A DNA stretch of 64,000 bases from Aldrovandia affinis (taxonomy: Eukaryota > Chordata > Actinopteri > Notacanthiformes > Halosauridae). Made by a program: the position numbers and the translations under genes. Below the pieces are notes generated by a model. It was not told the DNA's origin. It searched no databases and saw only the letters and a list, made by a program, of their open reading frames with translations. Within the stretch, counting starts at the first letter, position 1. Each line of letters opens with the position of its first letter. The stretch is from NCBI GenBank assembly GCA_029706075.1, contig JAINUG010000130.1, positions 1,654,383 through 1,718,382 of the forward strand, read 5' to 3'. Of this stretch, positions 62,540 to 64,000 are shown piece after piece.

Positions 62540-64000
62540 TAGCTTAAAGATGTTAAGATGCCTGCAGAAGAGACCTTTATTTCTCTCATTTTATAATTTA
62601 TGTAAATATGCATGAGTCCTTTTGTCTGCACAGGCCATACGGTGATGCCCTTGTTTTTTCCTCATTGTTGGCATTCTTCCTGCGTTGAGAGAAATGTCTC
62701 AGTTTCACAGGCCTTCCTTGAGCTCTGATTGAATCTGTTGGCAATTGAACATATATATATTTTTTTACATTGTTTTCCCTGGTTTTAATGCCAATCTTGA
62801 TTTATAATTGAAAATCTGGTTTACAAATAGTACCTGTCCTCTTGTTGTATATAACATTATTCTTTAACCATTTTTTTTATTCATTCATACCAATTAAGGT
62901 AATCTTAAGGTTTAAGTTTAATCTTAATAATAACGTTTTTCCTTATCTTCTTGTTTTTGCATTGTTAGCGGCTGTCTTAAACTCATTGTAAACATTGTAG
63001 CCTCTATCAAGGGGGTGCACTCTGGTTGACTTCACCATAATTGACCCCTCAAAGGTTGTGTACTTCACTGTACTACTTTACTGGTTGTTAAAGTTCTAAC
63101 AAAACAAACGTTTGTATTAATTGGATCTTGCCATTGCAAATGTCTCTCAAGATGGTGTCAGACCAGTTTAAGATAATTATCAGAAGACATTCTCTATTTG
63201 AACCCAGAGTTCTCATTAACAAGCTGCTGACAGCTATTGGTTACTATTGTAAGATCATTTAAACTATTGTGTTTTTATTTTGTTTTTTATTTATTCCCAG
63301 CTATATAATCAAATTAGATGAGACTTTAAATACAAGTCAATCAGAAGTACTTTTCTTAACAGTAGATGTGATTCCAGTCATCATACAATTATGGTTATGA
63401 ATAAGATCCCTGCATATTTTGATTAGAATACATAGAATATATTAAAATAAATGTAATGTACATAGAAATAAGTATTATGCACTTCTATATTCAACCAATA
63501 TTAATTAAATACAGGGTATGCACACACATACAATATCATATGTTCCAACATTTACAAATATATTATTTACTTCTTTATTTCCGTTTGTAGTTATTTCATT
63601 GTAAAATGTATTTGCCTCGGTTGGCTTGCATAACTCAATGTATGCATTCTGCCCTTTTGCGCAATTGGAAAATTACTGAAGGAATTTACACAAAAATATC
63701 TTGCCAGAAGTTATAATGATAGGTCCTCACCTTCAGCCTTCTGAATAAGAGCCCATCCACCGAAGCACACTGCTGTTAAATCTGTGCTAATTATATAGAT
63801 GGAAATATGTATTATTTATTCCTGGTACATTCTTGTGAACACTACCAATTAACTGAGCTACTAAGGGTTCCTTAACTTACAGAAATGCAGGCCATTTTTA
63901 TGTCAGTGTGTGTGTGCGACAAGAGATAGAAGTCTCTGAATGAAGGCCTATATCTCCAAACCACACATTTTTGTACAGACTGTGTACATTCGTTGTTACA
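62540..64000. other. AT-rich end of the window, nothing recognised
   Basis: No exon with family resemblance, repeat boundary or RNA gene was identified. If a gene starts near 62.3 kb, this would be its first intron. Confidence 0.35.

Overview
The window is animal genomic DNA, almost certainly from a ray-finned (teleost) fish. Genes have short GT-AG exons with vertebrate-like proteins. The introns are full of fish-type repeats: L2 LINE tails carrying the AGCAGACGCTCTTATCCAGAGCGACTTAC core, tRNA-derived SINEs, and Tc1-like and hAT DNA transposons. I cannot name the species. There is no prokaryotic, organellar or CRISPR signal. Exons below were assembled by eye from splice sites, reading phase and remembered family sequences, not from transcripts.

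Layout. (1) 1-12.7 kb, + strand: syvn1 (Hrd1/synoviolin ER ubiquitin ligase), 15 coding exons. (2) 13.3-20.3 kb, - strand: gpr137, seven coding exons, convergent with syvn1. (3) 20.6-23 kb: a hAT transposase remnant and a complete tRNA-derived SINE. (4) 23.2-30.0 kb, + strand: exons of an unrecognised gene for a basic-then-very-acidic protein, with a tandemly duplicated 5' region and a large antisense L2 LINE inserted into a SINE. (5) 31.5-35.3 kb, + strand: a PLD3/PLD4/PLD5-type phospholipase D family gene with two intact HKD motifs. (6) 36-40 kb: a nearly complete hAT transposon with an intact 593-aa transposase ORF and an exact 8-bp target duplication, inserted into a Tc1-like element. (7) 41.4-46.4 kb, + strand: polr2g (RPB7), eight coding exons, 172 aa. 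(8) 48.2-59.6 kb, + strand: eef1g (eEF1-gamma), ten coding exons, 441 aa, with a 5'TOP-like tract. (9) 59.6-64 kb: no gene I can support, apart from a promoter-like cluster near 62.3 kb.

The genes are housekeeping functions with no shared pathway: ER-associated degradation (syvn1), a lysosomal-type membrane protein (gpr137), a PLD-family enzyme, RNA polymerase II (polr2g) and translation elongation (eef1g). Their human counterparts SYVN1, GPR137, POLR2G and EEF1G all lie on chromosome 11q12-q13, so the block looks like partly conserved synteny.

A recurrent oddity is three apparent single-base deletions inside otherwise conserved coding exons (two in syvn1, one in the PLD-like gene), with a fourth frame switch in the acidic gene. 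Adding one base at each of the first three sites restores family-like protein and correct exon phase, so sequencing or assembly error is the best explanation. I found no convincing previously undescribed biological system. The best leads are the acidic gene, the nested hAT, and the LINE tail shared with a SINE.
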